Below are positions 11,488-21,529 of a DNA stretch of 64,000 nucleotides, piece by piece. Made by a program: the position numbers and the translations under genes. Under the pieces are notes generated by a model. That model did no database searches. It was not told the DNA's origin and saw only the letters and a program-made list of their open reading frames with translations. Location: contig CM027378.1 in NCBI GenBank assembly GCA_015680905.1, forward strand, positions 43,311,001 through 43,375,000. The letters run 5' to 3'. The first letter of the stretch is position 1; each line of letters starts with the position of its first letter. Source of the DNA: Coptis chinensis (lineage: Eukaryota; Streptophyta; Magnoliopsida; Ranunculales; Ranunculaceae).

Positions 11488-12494
11488 AATTTAATTTTCT
11501 TGTGTAGAATGAAAAAGGGTGGGGGCAAGAAGAAAGTAGTGCCTAATTGGAACTATGTGGAGAAAGAGAAGGAGGTGAAGAAGAAGGTTGTTTTGAAGAA
11601 AAAAGGAAAAGCCGAAACCTCCTCCGCGAAGAAACATCAAAGTTACTTGTCGATGTTCTCCAAAAATCTTTGGAAGAGCAACTGTTTTCCCACATTCGAC
11701 AATGATGAAACCGAACATTTCAAAAGTCTCCATTTGGTTTTCTCCTTGATATGAGTTCAGTTGGTGTGGAAGGCGGTGAAAAAACTCATTTGGTTACCCA
11801 CCCAAATTTGATTGTTGAGGTTTTGGAAAAGAAGATTTTGCCAATGACTTTCAACATAGGAAACAGATATTTGACTTTCAATCCTTCCGATGTGGCCCTC
11901 CTTACGGTCTATCCACGAGCCACCACCTCGGTGGTTTTACAAAATGGGCGTGTTTGACCCTTTTGATTTTAGTCTAAGGTATTTTCAGCGGGAGGAAGGC
12001 GGCTCGACTCGGCAGGGCCGTTATCTTGACCGAGTTTCGCGGCGGCAAGGAAAAAAAGCTAAGAGAGTTTTTAAATGCGTAGTGATCGAACACACTGTGG
12101 CGACATCCACCGACTTAACCGTTTGTTTGTGCTTTCGGGGCTTTCCTCTTGCCAACGGGTTCAAGAGGCGTTGATGTCAAACATATTGATATTGCAGCTG
12201 ATTTGAAGAAGTTTGACAAATTCCCTTGGGGTATCGGCGGCGTTTGAAGGCATTAAATTGGTGGTGGTGTTGAGGCTCTACATACTGAGATATGGAGAAG
12301 CACTTTTAGGTTCAACCGGAAAAGCCATTTACCCACACCTATATGGGTGTGCACTAGCATTCCAGTGTTGGGTTTTCCTTCATGTGCCCACTTTGAATGT
12401 CCACGGGTGGATGGGGAGATATTCCCCTCGTTTTGAAGTTGGGTGGGTTTCCACTGGGAAAACCACCCGTGGGAAAACAGGGAGACCAAATTAA
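11488..12494 (+). pseudogene. DUF1985-like region upstream of Ulp1-like protease (copy 2)
   Basis: Coding blocks in changing frames follow the order expected of a plant transposon-associated Ulp1 gene's N-terminal half. First is a Lys-rich start (MKKGGGKKKVV, 11509). Next come SMFSKNLWKSNCFPTFDND (11650-11705) and LIVEVLEKKILPMTFN with RYLTFNPSDVALLT (11800-11915). Then LKKFDKFPWG (12203-12232) leads into AFEGIKLVV. Last is a block with a hydrophobic CALAFQCWVFLHVP stretch (12347-12390). The PWG motif and the later ALQ-W-like stretch match the general DUF1985 pattern. Frameshifts near 11735, 11950 and 12230 break it. It lies upstream of, and co-directional with, the protease blocks at 13606-15636, so both are probably parts of one ancestral gene. 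Confidence 0.52.
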
Positions 12495-13570
12495 ACAAAT
12501 TAAACAACCCCAAGAAACCGACCGGGTAAGTTACATATTCCTCAATGGTGCAAGCGCGGGAGTCTGAAAAAGCTAAAAGGTTTATAAGTCTTGTTACTTT
12601 GGATTTGATGGATGGTTGTTTACATTATTATTATTTCTGAATTGGTGCTAAATTTCATGGTTTGTTACAGCAAGAACGATGATAAAAGCTTCTTTCTTTG
12701 GACATTTTCTGTGAGCGAAGAAGCGGAGAATGAGGTTAATTTTGGCGTGTTGCACTTTTATTGATATTGAGAATTTCAGTCTCTTGACAAGCTTGTCATC
12801 GTGATCTAAATTTGCGTCGTAGCCCCCGGGCTGCAAAAGTTGTTCTTAGAGCAATCTCCTAATCTTGGAAGTGGTCATGTGGAGCAACTAAACTGTGGTA
12901 ATGTGTACTTGCGATGTATCTTCATATTGCCACAATGTAGTTATGAGTAAACCTAATGTTTTGTGCTCTGTCTTGGTAGAATTTAAATCGGGTGCACGCT
13001 AAGGAAGTGAGGAAGGTGCCTACTAAAAGCGAGGAATAAATTTGGTCTGGATGATGAAGAAAATGTGGTGATTTTTATGTGTTATTGAATGTATGTTATT
13101 ATTTGCACTACAAAAATCGCGAGATGAATAAAATTTTCCCTTGGATTCAGCCCTTGCGGGTATTAGTGGAACATCGCGAAAAGAAGAAAATGTTACGTAG
13201 AAGATCGACAACCATTGGTAATTAATTAAAATTACTCTTGTACTCCAGCCCATCCATAAATGTTTTTTTTTGAAGCGGATATAGTGTCTTGGTAAATTTA
13301 TATGTACTTTCATATTTGTAGTTAATTGAAGGAAGCGGGCCTTGTGCTAAAAAGAAGGGGTGATGGTGAGAATAGTAGTGATAATGATTTTGTTCGACCT
13401 CTCGAAGAGGGAGGGCAATAACCTGATGTGAGAATAAATCAACTAAGGCGGAAAACATACAAGACCACCAACCAAAACCACAACAAACCTTCAACTAAGA
13501 ACAGTCCCAAAGAAAAGTCTATTCCACAAAAGCGGTGGGAGAATCAATATTGTAGCGAAGGATTAGGGGA
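12495..13570. other. No clear gene; presumed intronic or spacer
   Basis: AT-rich stretch between the DUF1985-like and later blocks of the Ulp1-like locus. No domain recognised on either strand. Confidence 0.35.
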
Positions 13571-13605
13571 ATAGCGATCGTGAACCCGCTAGGGCCTTCT
13601 TACTT

Positions 13606-14501
13606 TTGGAAAAGGCTCACGAAAAATCTGGCGATTGTGGCGGAGAGCCACGGTTCACGGTTATGCAAACAGTCAATGAAATTAATAGTACATCCGATCC
13701 TCTGCTATTTGCAAATGATGGAGCGGCCAACACTCTCGCACTTGCTGAGTACCATGGGGAACTTCTAGATGTGGTCGACAATGTAGTGGAACATGACTTC
13801 ATGACTTTGGGAAATGGTGAATATGCTATTACAATATCCGGCCGATATTGTACACCCACCGAAGATCACGACAAGTTTTGACCACGAAATACTTGGACTC
13901 TTTGAGGAATGAAAATTTTGAGAAAGAGTTATCGCGATCGGCGTGTGTTTGCAAATGATGGGGCAGCCAACACTCCCAAACTTGCTGAGTACCATAGGGA
14001 GCTCGACTTAATGACATTGGCAGATGGCGTGAATATGCTCTTACAGAATCCGGACGATATTGTACACCCACTCGCCGAGATGAAACAAATTTTGAAATTG
14101 AGGATACAACCATTGAAGAAGATTTGGGCGTTAACACAAGGCCCGATGGAAAAGTGGTTTGTGCATTGTTACGAACACCTTTATCTTAAGTTACAAGTAT
14201 TTTTGCAAGAGTTAACATTGCGAGGTCGTCACTGTTAAACATTGTAATCTCGGTTGCCAATCTCGGCATAAAATTTGCCTGCGGGGAGTTATTTTTCCAT
14301 CCATTCACACGAGAATATGTGATGTTTTACGCCGACCGATTTCTGCGGGGAAGCAATGGTATACTTGAAAGAGTAGGCAGTGGAACAAATTTTCTCACCT
14401 TGAAGAAGCAATATATACCATTTCGCGAAGACAAAATTCATGCAAAATTTGATGAAATTCCATTGGTAGGGAGGAACTACTCAATACCCACAATTGAATG
14501 A
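13606..14501 (+). pseudogene. Middle region of Ulp1-like gene with internal duplication
   Basis: Open frames at 13606-13881, 13909-14238 and 14319-14501 hold a duplicated block. FANDGAANTLALAEYHGEL (about 13708-13765) recurs as FANDGAANTPKLAEYHREL (about 13950-14006). The following MTL..G and NPDDIVHP/RYCTPTEDHD parts are also roughly repeated, and the nucleotide repeat is evident (GCAAATGATGG.GC.GCCAACACT). A third part reads MFYADRFLRGSNGILERVG. I recognise no domain, but the position between the DUF1985-like and protease blocks fits a linker region of the same gene. The internal tandem duplication probably happened after the gene moved into an element. Confidence 0.42.
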
Positions 14502-14559
14502 ATTGCCTAGTGACCCGCGATAAATGCCGCCTGCGTCACGGAGAACCGGTACACATTCT

Positions 14560-15636
14560 TAGAGCCGTATTATGAGGAAGATGAAAGGGTCAGGGCTGTT
14601 GCATCCACTGTCATAGTCAGGTGCTATGGACATGATTTAGAACTAAATCTGAGAAGCTTCTCCTTTCTCAAGCACCAAGGATGGCTGAACGATGAGGTCT
14701 ATACTGCTTTGCAAAATATATATGTTGTTGATTCTCTTACCAGTTAGTCACCCTCTTCCTCTATTTTACCACTGTTTCCTTTTTTTTTTTTTTTTTTTTT
14801 TTAATTTCCCTTTAAGGTTGTCTCCATCTACATGGAATTACTCAGAAGGTGGCAGCTGAAGGAAGGGCAATCTCGGTATAAAACTCGGGATTCAGGAAAG
14901 TACACTATTATTGCGGACACGCTCATTCCGGTTAGTTATGTCACTCTCCACCTCATTCTCATATTTTTAGCAACTGTATTACTTAACAATTGGAATTTTC
15001 GAGTTATCTGAGGTTTCCTACTTACCTTATATGGAACCACAGAGAGGGCAAGTTAAATGATGGAAGTCGACTTCTGAGCAAAAGATTTGAAGCTGCGTCC
15101 CTAATGCCATGGAGCGACCATGCTCTTGGAGATATGGTTTTGAGAAAAAAAGTGATGTACCCCACCCTAGCGAAATCTAAAGGGTAATGATGGCTTTGAG
15201 TGTGGGAATGAACAAACACTGGGTTCTTCTTTGTTTTGACTTTTCTACTTGGAAGTGTCTTACGTATGATTCCTTAGAATCGGTAATGTTCGACACTCTA
15301 CCAACTTTGAAGATGATAGGTGCGATGCTACCTTATGGGTTGTTAGTACATGATCCTCGGTGCATACATCGGTCCGCGATTCTGCGAGAGCGATTGGGAA
15401 ATTATTCTTCTTATTGCGCTAAACAACATGATTCATGGAATTGCGGTGTTTTCGTACTAGCTTATCTGCGAGTCGATTCTTTCTTGCGGGGTGTGCACCG
15501 TCCATTTGGAAGGGGCGCTGCCCATATTAGGATGACAATAGCGAAGGACCTTCTAGATTGTGGAATTCTGAGAGACGGTTTTCTCCGACAAAAGGAAGGC
15601 GTCCAATCTCTGCGTAAAGAAAGTGGTCATTCATAG
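14560..15636 (+). pseudogene. Ulp1-like (C48) protease catalytic domain
   Basis: The 149-codon frame at 15187-15636 carries the C48 core: NKHWVLLCFDF (His codon 15217), LTYDSLE (Asp 15268) and KQHDSWNCGVFVLAY with Gln 15424 and Cys 15442, so His, Asp, Gln and Cys are all present at normal spacing. Upstream exon-like blocks read FSFLKHQGWLNDEV (about 14658-14700), a VVSIYMELLRRWQLKEG stretch near 14818 and SLMPWSDHALGDMVL (15098-15142). They are separated by intron-like gaps, one holding a long poly-T. C48 enzymes deconjugate SUMO-like modifiers. The catalytic set is intact although the whole gene is broken (a stop at about 15185 precedes the His block). The C-terminal end overlaps the next locus in another frame. 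Confidence 0.72.
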
Positions 15637-15642
15637 ACCACC

Positions 15643-16300
15643 AATGAGTAAACCAAACCGAATACTTCTCATTCTTGATCTCAATGGTGTGCTTGTTCAT
15701 GTAGCTAACAAGCTCGACTGCCACTTTCGGTTTGAAGCCGACACATTCATTTCGGGAAAGGCAATTATAAGGAGGCCGATACGTGATGATTTTCTGAAGT
15801 TTTGTTTTGAAAGGTTCTATGTGGGTGTATGGTCATCAAGGAAAAAACTTAATTTGGTCCGTCTGCTTTCGATTTCATTATGCCCGAAAGAAGGTACCGG
15901 TTGGCATTTTGTTGGGACCAATCCCATTGCACTACCACCGAGTTGCTGCTTTGTTGACAACATTGACAAACTGTCATGTTAAAAGAACTGGTCAAACTTT
16001 GGGATAAGAACGACCCAAATCTTCCTTGGGAGAGGAGAGAGTATAATGAATCAAACATAGTGATGTTGGATGATTCTCCATTATAAAGCATTGTTTAATT
16101 CCCACACACACTGCCATATTCCGACTTCATACGATTTTCAGAATGAAAGCGATAATTCCTTAGGACACAGGGGGTGATATTAGGATGTATTTGGAAGGAT
16201 TAGCGACAAGTAAAAATGTCAAAAGTACATTGAGCAACATCCTTTTTGGCCAACAAGCTCTTACGGGAGGCGATCCATCTTAGCCACATTATTTTACAAC
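15643..16300 (+). pseudogene. FCP1/NIF-type HAD phosphatase fragment
   Basis: The frame open from 15623 (likely start MSKPNR at 15644) reads ILLILDLNGVLVHV, with the HAD nucleophile Asp at 15677. It continues RRPIRDDFLKFCFERF and VGVWSSRKK, the typical opening of plant NLI-interacting-factor (FCP1-like) phosphatases. After frameshifts the domain continues with FCWDQSHCTTTELL (about 15906-15950), LWDKNDPNLPWERREYNES (about 15992-16048), MLDDSP (about 16063) and YLEGLATSKNVKS (about 16188-16228). Blocks are co-linear across about 630 bp with no intron gaps. Full-length relatives dephosphorylate Ser/Thr residues such as the Pol II CTD; this copy cannot make the protein. It abuts the Ulp1-like ORF, which suggests capture into the same transposon unit. 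Confidence 0.72.
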
Positions 16301-16925
16301 TCATCAATTCTCGTTTGCATGCTCCTTGGACCACTGGATTGTGAAAATTGGCGAATCATTTTTTATTCTTATATCTTGTTGTAATTTTTGTTTCCCTTTT
16401 TCGTTTGAGTGTTAGATGTTGTTGAAGTACTTGTGCGATTAAGTTTTGTTAGATGTTATCGCCATGATAAATGAAGCACTTTGTTTTGTAATACTTTTTG
16501 TTAAGTGTTAGTGTTAGATGTTGTTTGAGTTTGGTGTTAGATGTTATTTCCTTTTAACCTAGTTTTGCATCTTCAGCGTGGCTTCACTAGTCCGCGTGCA
16601 ACTAACTCACCTTTATCACTATGAGATTAATCTAACGGTTGTCATTGAGTAACCGTTGGAGAGTCGTTCTGATCATCTTTGTCAACAATTGCTTCAAATT
16701 TAACCTTTAAAAGTGGAGCCTTAAAAGTGAGTGAAAACTAAAAAAAAAAAAATCAGAAACTGATGTCTTCTTCTTCAACTAATGTTAGTAAGTTCAACAT
16801 TTTCAATATTGTCATCTTTTTTCGTTTTTTTTTTTTGGGGGGGATTTTTCAAATGATTTGGGTGATTTAAGGGGTATCTAAAATGAGCCATCTAAAATTC
16901 TCTTGAAATTATATATTTTTCTGAT
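16301..16925. other. No gene seen
   Basis: T-rich spacer with direct repeats of TTAGATGTTGTT / GTGTTAGATGTT (16410-16550). No coding block. Confidence 0.5.
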
Positions 16926-16929
16926 TGAT

Positions 16930-17361
16930 TGCCAAATTTGCGATGAAGTAGGACATCCGGCTTATAGATGTCCTTGGGTGTAAACCCACAAAGATCCTAA
17001 ATGTGATGGGTTTCTTATGTTGCGACTCTCTCTAACATCAAGAAATCCCGATAGAAAGTATCTAAAGTGCCTATATGGGAACTGTCAAAGTGGATTAAAA
17101 TGCCTTGATGAGGCTATTTTAGATGTTAAAAATGATTCAACAAATGGATGTCACAAGTGGGGGGAGATACAAGCCAGCTTTGGAAGATACAATGCCCATG
17201 GAGCGATTGTAATGCGCAATAACAAGATGTGTGGTGGAGAGAGGTCACTCAAGACTACTCAATATGGGTTGAACACTGGGAGGAAGTACTTAAAATGCTC
17301 ACTATGTTTAAGTTTTGAGTGGTACTGTCGATCTGATAAGGGAGGCAAGACAAAAGACTAA
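16930..17361 (+). pseudogene. CCHC zinc-knuckle and GRF zinc-finger protein fragment (copy 1)
   Basis: One frame, with a single TAA after the first knuckle (about 16981), encodes CQICDEVGHPAYRC, a CX2CX4HX4C zinc knuckle. A GRF-like finger follows (SRNPDRKYLKC..C, about 17035-17100), then a degenerate second knuckle (CHKWGEIQASFGRYN) and a second GRF-like finger (TTQYGLNTGRKYLKCSLC, about 17255-17310). The same order recurs at 27490-28053. CCHC plus GRF arrays bind single-stranded nucleic acid and occur, among others, at the C-terminus of topoisomerase III-alpha. Nothing here shows a topoisomerase core, so this is either a captured tail fragment or a transposon nucleic-acid-binding protein. 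Confidence 0.62.
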
Positions 17362-17635
17362 AAATTTTGACCAACGATTACCATAAAGATGGCACTATCG
17401 GACTTTGCAAAAATGTGTCTTAAAAGTAATGTATGCATGAATGAATCAAGATATGAGTGCCATATCCCTGTAATGAATAAACATATAAACATATGAATGC
17501 AATTTTCTTAGTTTTTACTTTTTAGCGGTGCTAATCAAATAATAGTCCTTAATGAAATAGCCTAATCAATGTATGCATGAATGAATCGAGATAACAGTCC
17601 TTTAGAGTTCTTGAGCAAAAGAATATTCATAGCTC
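17362..17635. other. No gene seen
   Basis: AT-rich spacer with ATGTATGCATGAATGAATC repeated at about 17429 and 17570, next to palindrome array P4. Confidence 0.5.
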
Positions 17636-17800
17636 ATGACTATGAACATTGATTGTTCATAAAATGCATTACAATATGGACTATGAGCACTCATTGTTCA
17701 TAGCTATGAGGTATGAACAATGAGTGTTCATAGCTACGAACTATGAACAATCATTGTTCATAGTCAATTGTGATATGAACAATTATTGTTCATAGTCCAA
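17636..17800. repeat. Palindrome array P4, about 5 units
   Basis: Units here read TATGAACAaTGAgTGTTCATA, with spacers of the GCTAC/CAATTGTGA type rather than CTCTTGTTGG. They form a sub-type shared with the arrays at 19622 and 49636. Confidence 0.87.
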
Positions 17801-17949
17801 TTGTATGTATGCAAATCAAGGCTACTTTTCATTTCTAAATGCGGTCGAGTCTCTGTTGGGTTTGGTTTTGGTAAATGGTAGTACAATTGATGTAGGGAGG
17901 ATTCATTGCCTTGTTTAGCATTAAGTTAACGTAAATGTCATATACTAAT

Positions 17950-18915
17950 TGATTGATTGATTATAGGTTTTCATGGATTTTCATGGCTTAGAAACGTGCG
18001 GAGATGTCTCAATAGTAACAGAATTGAATTTCGATTGGGACATAGTTGCCATGGAATCTATTTGATTCTGCATTGATTAAACATCTTTCTTTAGTTTCCA
18101 AGTCTTGAAGAAGCTTACAATCTTACGGATTTGCATCGGCTACTTCAAACTCAGTTGTAACTTTGTCACCTGATTATTTACATTGCCAAAATACTTGATG
18201 AAGAGAAACACTTTCGGCTGTTTATTATAGAAAGACTACAATGTAACATTGCTTTGGCGTAAAACTCCACAAATGTCAGCCTTCCAAACGCTTCATGGAT
18301 CTTGTAATCTTGGCAACTTTAGGAGTGGAATTTGACTCTTCAACACCAAGCTTCCACTTATTCTCCTTCTTTTGTTTGCCAACGTCAACTACATCTCTTT
18401 GTAGTTCTTTGCACGAGTCCTTCTTGCTGAAAATCTGATGCCCCTTACCTTTTTCGTTGCACACCTTGTGTTTCCTTGACAATTGTGGAATTAGGCAATG
18501 GAGCTGGATGCCTCGAGAACATCGGTATATGTGAAAAAAACAATAAAATACAATTAAGAACACTATATTGTCTTTAGCTATTGGCTAATATATCGGATGT
18601 AGGAATATACCGAAAAATAACAAATTGAACTATTTAAGTAAAGAACAAATTCACAATCAACTGACTCTCAAGCGGCGAAAGAAATATAGATATAGGGAAG
18701 GGATCGGTTTACTCACTTTCATTACTCTAAATAGGCGTGTCGGATCAATTAATCTAATGGCCAGTTTTTTGCTTAGGTGGACAGCCATGTACTTTGTTTA
18801 GAAGGAAAATGGCTTTGAGCTTGAGTCTACAACTTCGGCGGAATCTAGTAATGAGTTAAGGTCTTAAGGACAATCATGGGTCCCATTTCTTCTCTCTCCT
18901 TCCTTTCCTTTGTTG
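17950..18915 (-). repeat. Dispersed ~1 kb unit R2 (direct copy of R1)
   Basis: Co-linear with 6125-7110 from the GATTATAGGTTTTCATGG start to TTCCTTTCCTTTGTTGTTCA. It lacks a ~25-bp duplication present in R1 around 6230-6260. The minus strand encodes the same peptide as the R1 ORF (18276-18563), with a different central part containing HQIFSKKDSCKELQRDVV and a basic tail (PKVAKITRSMKR). It runs directly into palindrome array P5. Confidence 0.75.
18276..18563 (-). CDS. Unrecognised 95-aa ORF inside unit R2
   Basis: Counterpart of the 6377-6748 ORF. The shared phrase LQRDVVDVGKQ and a following Lys-rich, STPKV-type tail are readable. Relative to R1 the N-terminal part is frameshifted near 18500. 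It ends in a basic stretch (KITRSMKRLEG) that could be a DNA-binding or nuclear-localising tail. No family recognised. Comparison with R1 and R3 suggests a small gene once carried by the repeat. Confidence 0.33.
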   Translation of the reverse strand: MFLIVFYCFFHIYRCSRGIQLHCLIPQLSRKHKVCNEKGKGHQIFSKKDSCKELQRDVVDVGKQKKENKWKLGVEESNSTPKVAKITRSMKRLEG

Positions 18916-18982
18916 TTCATACTTTCGGTGTTCATAGTCCACTAGGAGTATGAACACTGAATATTCATACTCTTGTTGGGTC
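18915..18982. repeat. Palindrome array P5, 2 units
   Basis: Two units with the CCACTAGGAG spacer, the same order as the start of array P3, confirming that the array is part of the R1/R2 repeat. It then breaks off into unrelated sequence at about 18982. Confidence 0.85.
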
Positions 18983-19089
18983 ATTGGTACGATCGATGTG
19001 GTGGGGCGAAGTGAAGTAAGGCGTCTGCCTTGTGGACCGCGTGCTCTGTAGTGTAGAGCGGAGGAGTACCCACACACCCCTTTTATTTT

Positions 19090-19396
19090 GGGTAAATCTA
19101 GGGTGCATGTGGACATTTGTTGCATGTGGAAAGAACGGTTTAAAAGTAAAGATTTGAAAGCAATGTCGGTCGGCGGTTTTTTTTTTTTGAAATAAGGTTT
19201 TGGGGAATGTCTTGTTGAACTGTTTTGGGCTGGATTTGTGGGCCCGAAGTTCACGGCGATTTGTGGTGTAATGATTTAGGTTTTGGGAACACGAAACGTT
19301 TTGATTGTCTCGAGGTGTTTGGGCAGTTGAGGTTTTGACTGTTTTTTTGTGTGTGAGTGGTCGGATGACATACACCTGCGCACCATAGATTTACCC
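19090..19396. mobile_element. TIR element related to the MITE at 26290
   Basis: The left end GGGTAAATCTAGGGTGCA and right end TGCGCACCATAGATTTACCC are inverted complements and resemble the GGCTAAATCTA..TAGATTTAGCC ends of the 145-bp MITE at 26290. Length is 307 bp. The overlapping minus-strand reading frames across it (18874-19641) look like chance. A clean target duplication is not visible. Confidence 0.5.
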
Positions 19397-19621
19397 AAAT
19401 ACCAAAAGAAGAAAGAAAGAAAGAAAAAAACTTCGTCCAACTTGAAGCGGGTTAGTCTTTCAACTTTACAAATTTGAGCTTTCTTTCTTTCTTTGATTGT
19501 GCAATGTCTATGACTAGTGATAGTTTGAGTGGTGGGGCTGAAGTTAATGAATGGGCGAGAGAAGTAAGTGAGTAGTGGTGATGAGGCTTCGTCATCTTCC
19601 TCTCTTTGGAGGCGGTGGATG

Positions 19622-19858
19622 AGAGTATGGACTATGAACACTCATTGTTCATAGCTCATAGCTAGTTCAACAATGAGTGTTCATAGCTACCGGACTATGA
19701 ACAATCACTGTTCATAGTCCAATTGTGATATGAACAATCATTGTTCATAGTCCAATTGTGGTATGAACAAAAGAATATTCATAGCTCATGACTATGAACA
19801 TTGATTGTTCATAGTACGTACTGTATGGACTATGAACACTCATTGTTCATAGCTCAAC
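19622..19858. repeat. Palindrome array P6, about 7 units
   Basis: Tandem TATGAACA..TGTTCATA palindromes with GCTAC, GTCCAATTGTG and GCTCATG-type spacers. It lies directly upstream of the dsRBD fragment. Confidence 0.88.
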
Positions 19859-19886
19859 GTCCATTTATTTAAAAGACCCTAAATTA

Positions 19887-20372
19887 TATGTCGGTTGAGA
19901 CATTTCTGCATAAGAAAGAAGCAGAACAGAATGCTTTGCTAAAGTTGCTCTGGAATCTATATTGAAGAAGGTCAAAGACGAAGGATGTCCAATAATAGAT
20001 GAGGCGTGTTGCATGCATGCATGTGTGTGTGTGTCCGTGTCAATGTAACTTAGGTTATATATTTTTTATGAGTGGCCGAGATGTAATGGCGCACCATACA
20101 TCTCGCGCACCATAGATTTAGCCTTTTATTATTTGTTTTTGTCACTATTGCAGGATATGACCTATTGCAAATCCATCCTTAATGAATTTGGTTTGGAAAT
20201 GCCTATTTATACAACTACCCAGGCAAATTGTCTTATTCAGTGTTCATCTCAACTTTGGATTTCCATGGTAAAACATATACCGGTACTCCGCCCGAGGACA
20301 AAAAAAAAGGCGAGAACAAATGGGTGCACGTTTTGTTATCAAGTTAATCGAGTGGCCGGGCTTAGCGATCGG
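19887..20372 (+). pseudogene. Double-stranded-RNA-binding-domain protein fragment (DRB-like)
   Basis: Two exon-like blocks resemble a plant DRB/HYL1-type protein. The first (19887-19998) reads TFLHKKEAEQNALL, then after a one-base shift ALESILKKVKDEGCP, which is the end of one dsRBD plus linker. After an intron-like gap ending ATTGCAG at 20153, the second block reads MTYCKSILNEFGLEMPIYTT and then, in a shifted frame, LDFHGKTYTGTP (about 20254-20290). That is the start and central beta strands of a second dsRBD. dsRBD proteins bind duplex RNA in small-RNA processing. Frameshifts near 19940, 20235 and 20300 make this copy non-functional. An end of a GATTTAGCC-type MITE lies in the gap (20071-20122). 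Confidence 0.68.
20071..20122. mobile_element. MITE end fragment (GATTTAGCC family)
   Basis: GGCGCACCATACATCTCGCG.. to ..TAGATTTAGCC closely matches the right end of the MITE at 26290-26434. Only one end is recognisable here. It lies in the intron-like gap of the dsRBD fragment. Confidence 0.55.
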
Positions 20373-20444
20373 TTCTTTATGTTTTGATTCATGTTGATTA
20401 GATTTGTGGTTACATGGATTTTACTTTAACTACCTCTTAGATGA

Positions 20445-20628
20445 TACTAGTATCTTGCATGGCGGTGGGGAGTGAAGCGAACTCTTGGGGAGAGAGAGAG
20501 TTGGTGAAGGAGAAAGGGTTATTGGGGTGAAGAAAAAATGAGAGAAGTTGAGGACAGATAGAAACCAACCAACCAACTAGGTTTTGTCCATACCCCCCCT
20601 TACGCCAAGATCGTTAAACTCCGCTCAC
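20445..20628 (+). mobile_element. CTCCGCTCAC-family MITE-like element, copy 1
   Basis: Begins TACTAGTATC, holds a GAGAGAGAG tract and GGTTTTGTCC..CCCCCCCTTAC, and ends AAACTCCGCTCAC. It is followed 8 bp later by a second copy. The related full element at 25959-26161 has GTGAGCGGAG at its other end, which suggests terminal inverted repeats. Confidence 0.55.
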
Positions 20629-20636
20629 TTTCGATT

Positions 20637-20838
20637 ACTAGTATCTTTGCGTGGCGGGGGGAGTGGCCGCGTGGGTGAGGAGAGAGAGAGTTGGGTGATG
20701 CGAGGGGAGAGGGAGATGGGTGAAGGAGAAGGAAAAAATGAGAGAGAAGTGAGGACGGAATGACGGTGAAAAACCAACCAAGTTAAGTTGGTTTTGTCCG
20801 CGCCCCCCCCTTACAAAAATCGTTAAACTCCGCTCACT
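20637..20838 (+). mobile_element. CTCCGCTCAC-family MITE-like element, copy 2
   Basis: Tandem partner of copy 1, with the same TACTAGTATC start and CTCCGCTCAC end. It also has a longer internal AACCAACCAAGTTAAGTTGG palindromic piece. Confidence 0.55.
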
Positions 20839-21529
20839 CGATCATGCAATTAGACCTGTTTGTTGGAGTGCTTTGAGTTAAACTTATTGAAGTAATTTGC
20901 GATACTTGGCGGGATCACTTCTATCTCAAATCATCAAATCCAAAAGGAAAGTTTTTGATGCATTGCCCAAAGTCAGTAAGAACGCAATGTTGCCAATGGT
21001 TCCGTGTTCAAAGAAATCTACACAAATTAGAGATGGCCCAGAAATAGATTTGGATGTCCAACCCTAAACAGATGCATACATTCCGAAGCACTCATTTACA
21101 TTATGGAAAACATTAGGGAAAAACATTAAGGACCCAAAACATTAGCACTTGCATAAACTAGTCAGATGATAACGACAGTAACCATCACATCTACAAATAT
21201 CCCAACATTAAACAAACAAAACAACGAGAACCCCACAACTAAATTGAATTATTTTCTTCACAATGCCCACGAAGAGGCTACCATGTTACACATTTTCAAG
21301 ATGAACTATCGATGAAGTGTAAATGCGGTACGTTTAAGTATGCACTCCGGCTTAAGGCAGTATGAAATCAAACTGCCTCCTTCTTTGGTGTGCAAGGGCC
21401 AACTCTGCGATCGCAAATTAAGGGGAACAAGTAATAAATACAATAAGAATGTCCATCTACACACAATATACAGATTAAACATGACAATGAATACACCTCC
21501 ACATACCAATAAGGGTAACTAATGGTTCT
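20839..21529. other. No gene seen
   Basis: About 700 bp with no convincing coding block. A 60-codon plus-strand frame at 21340-21522 is weak and has no recognisable motif. Confidence 0.4.

Noticed and set aside
18874..19641. Three long overlapping minus-strand reading frames (121-136 codons)
   Set aside because: They overlap in all frames, lie across a TIR element and a palindrome array, and contain low-complexity runs with no recognisable motif, so they are probably chance.
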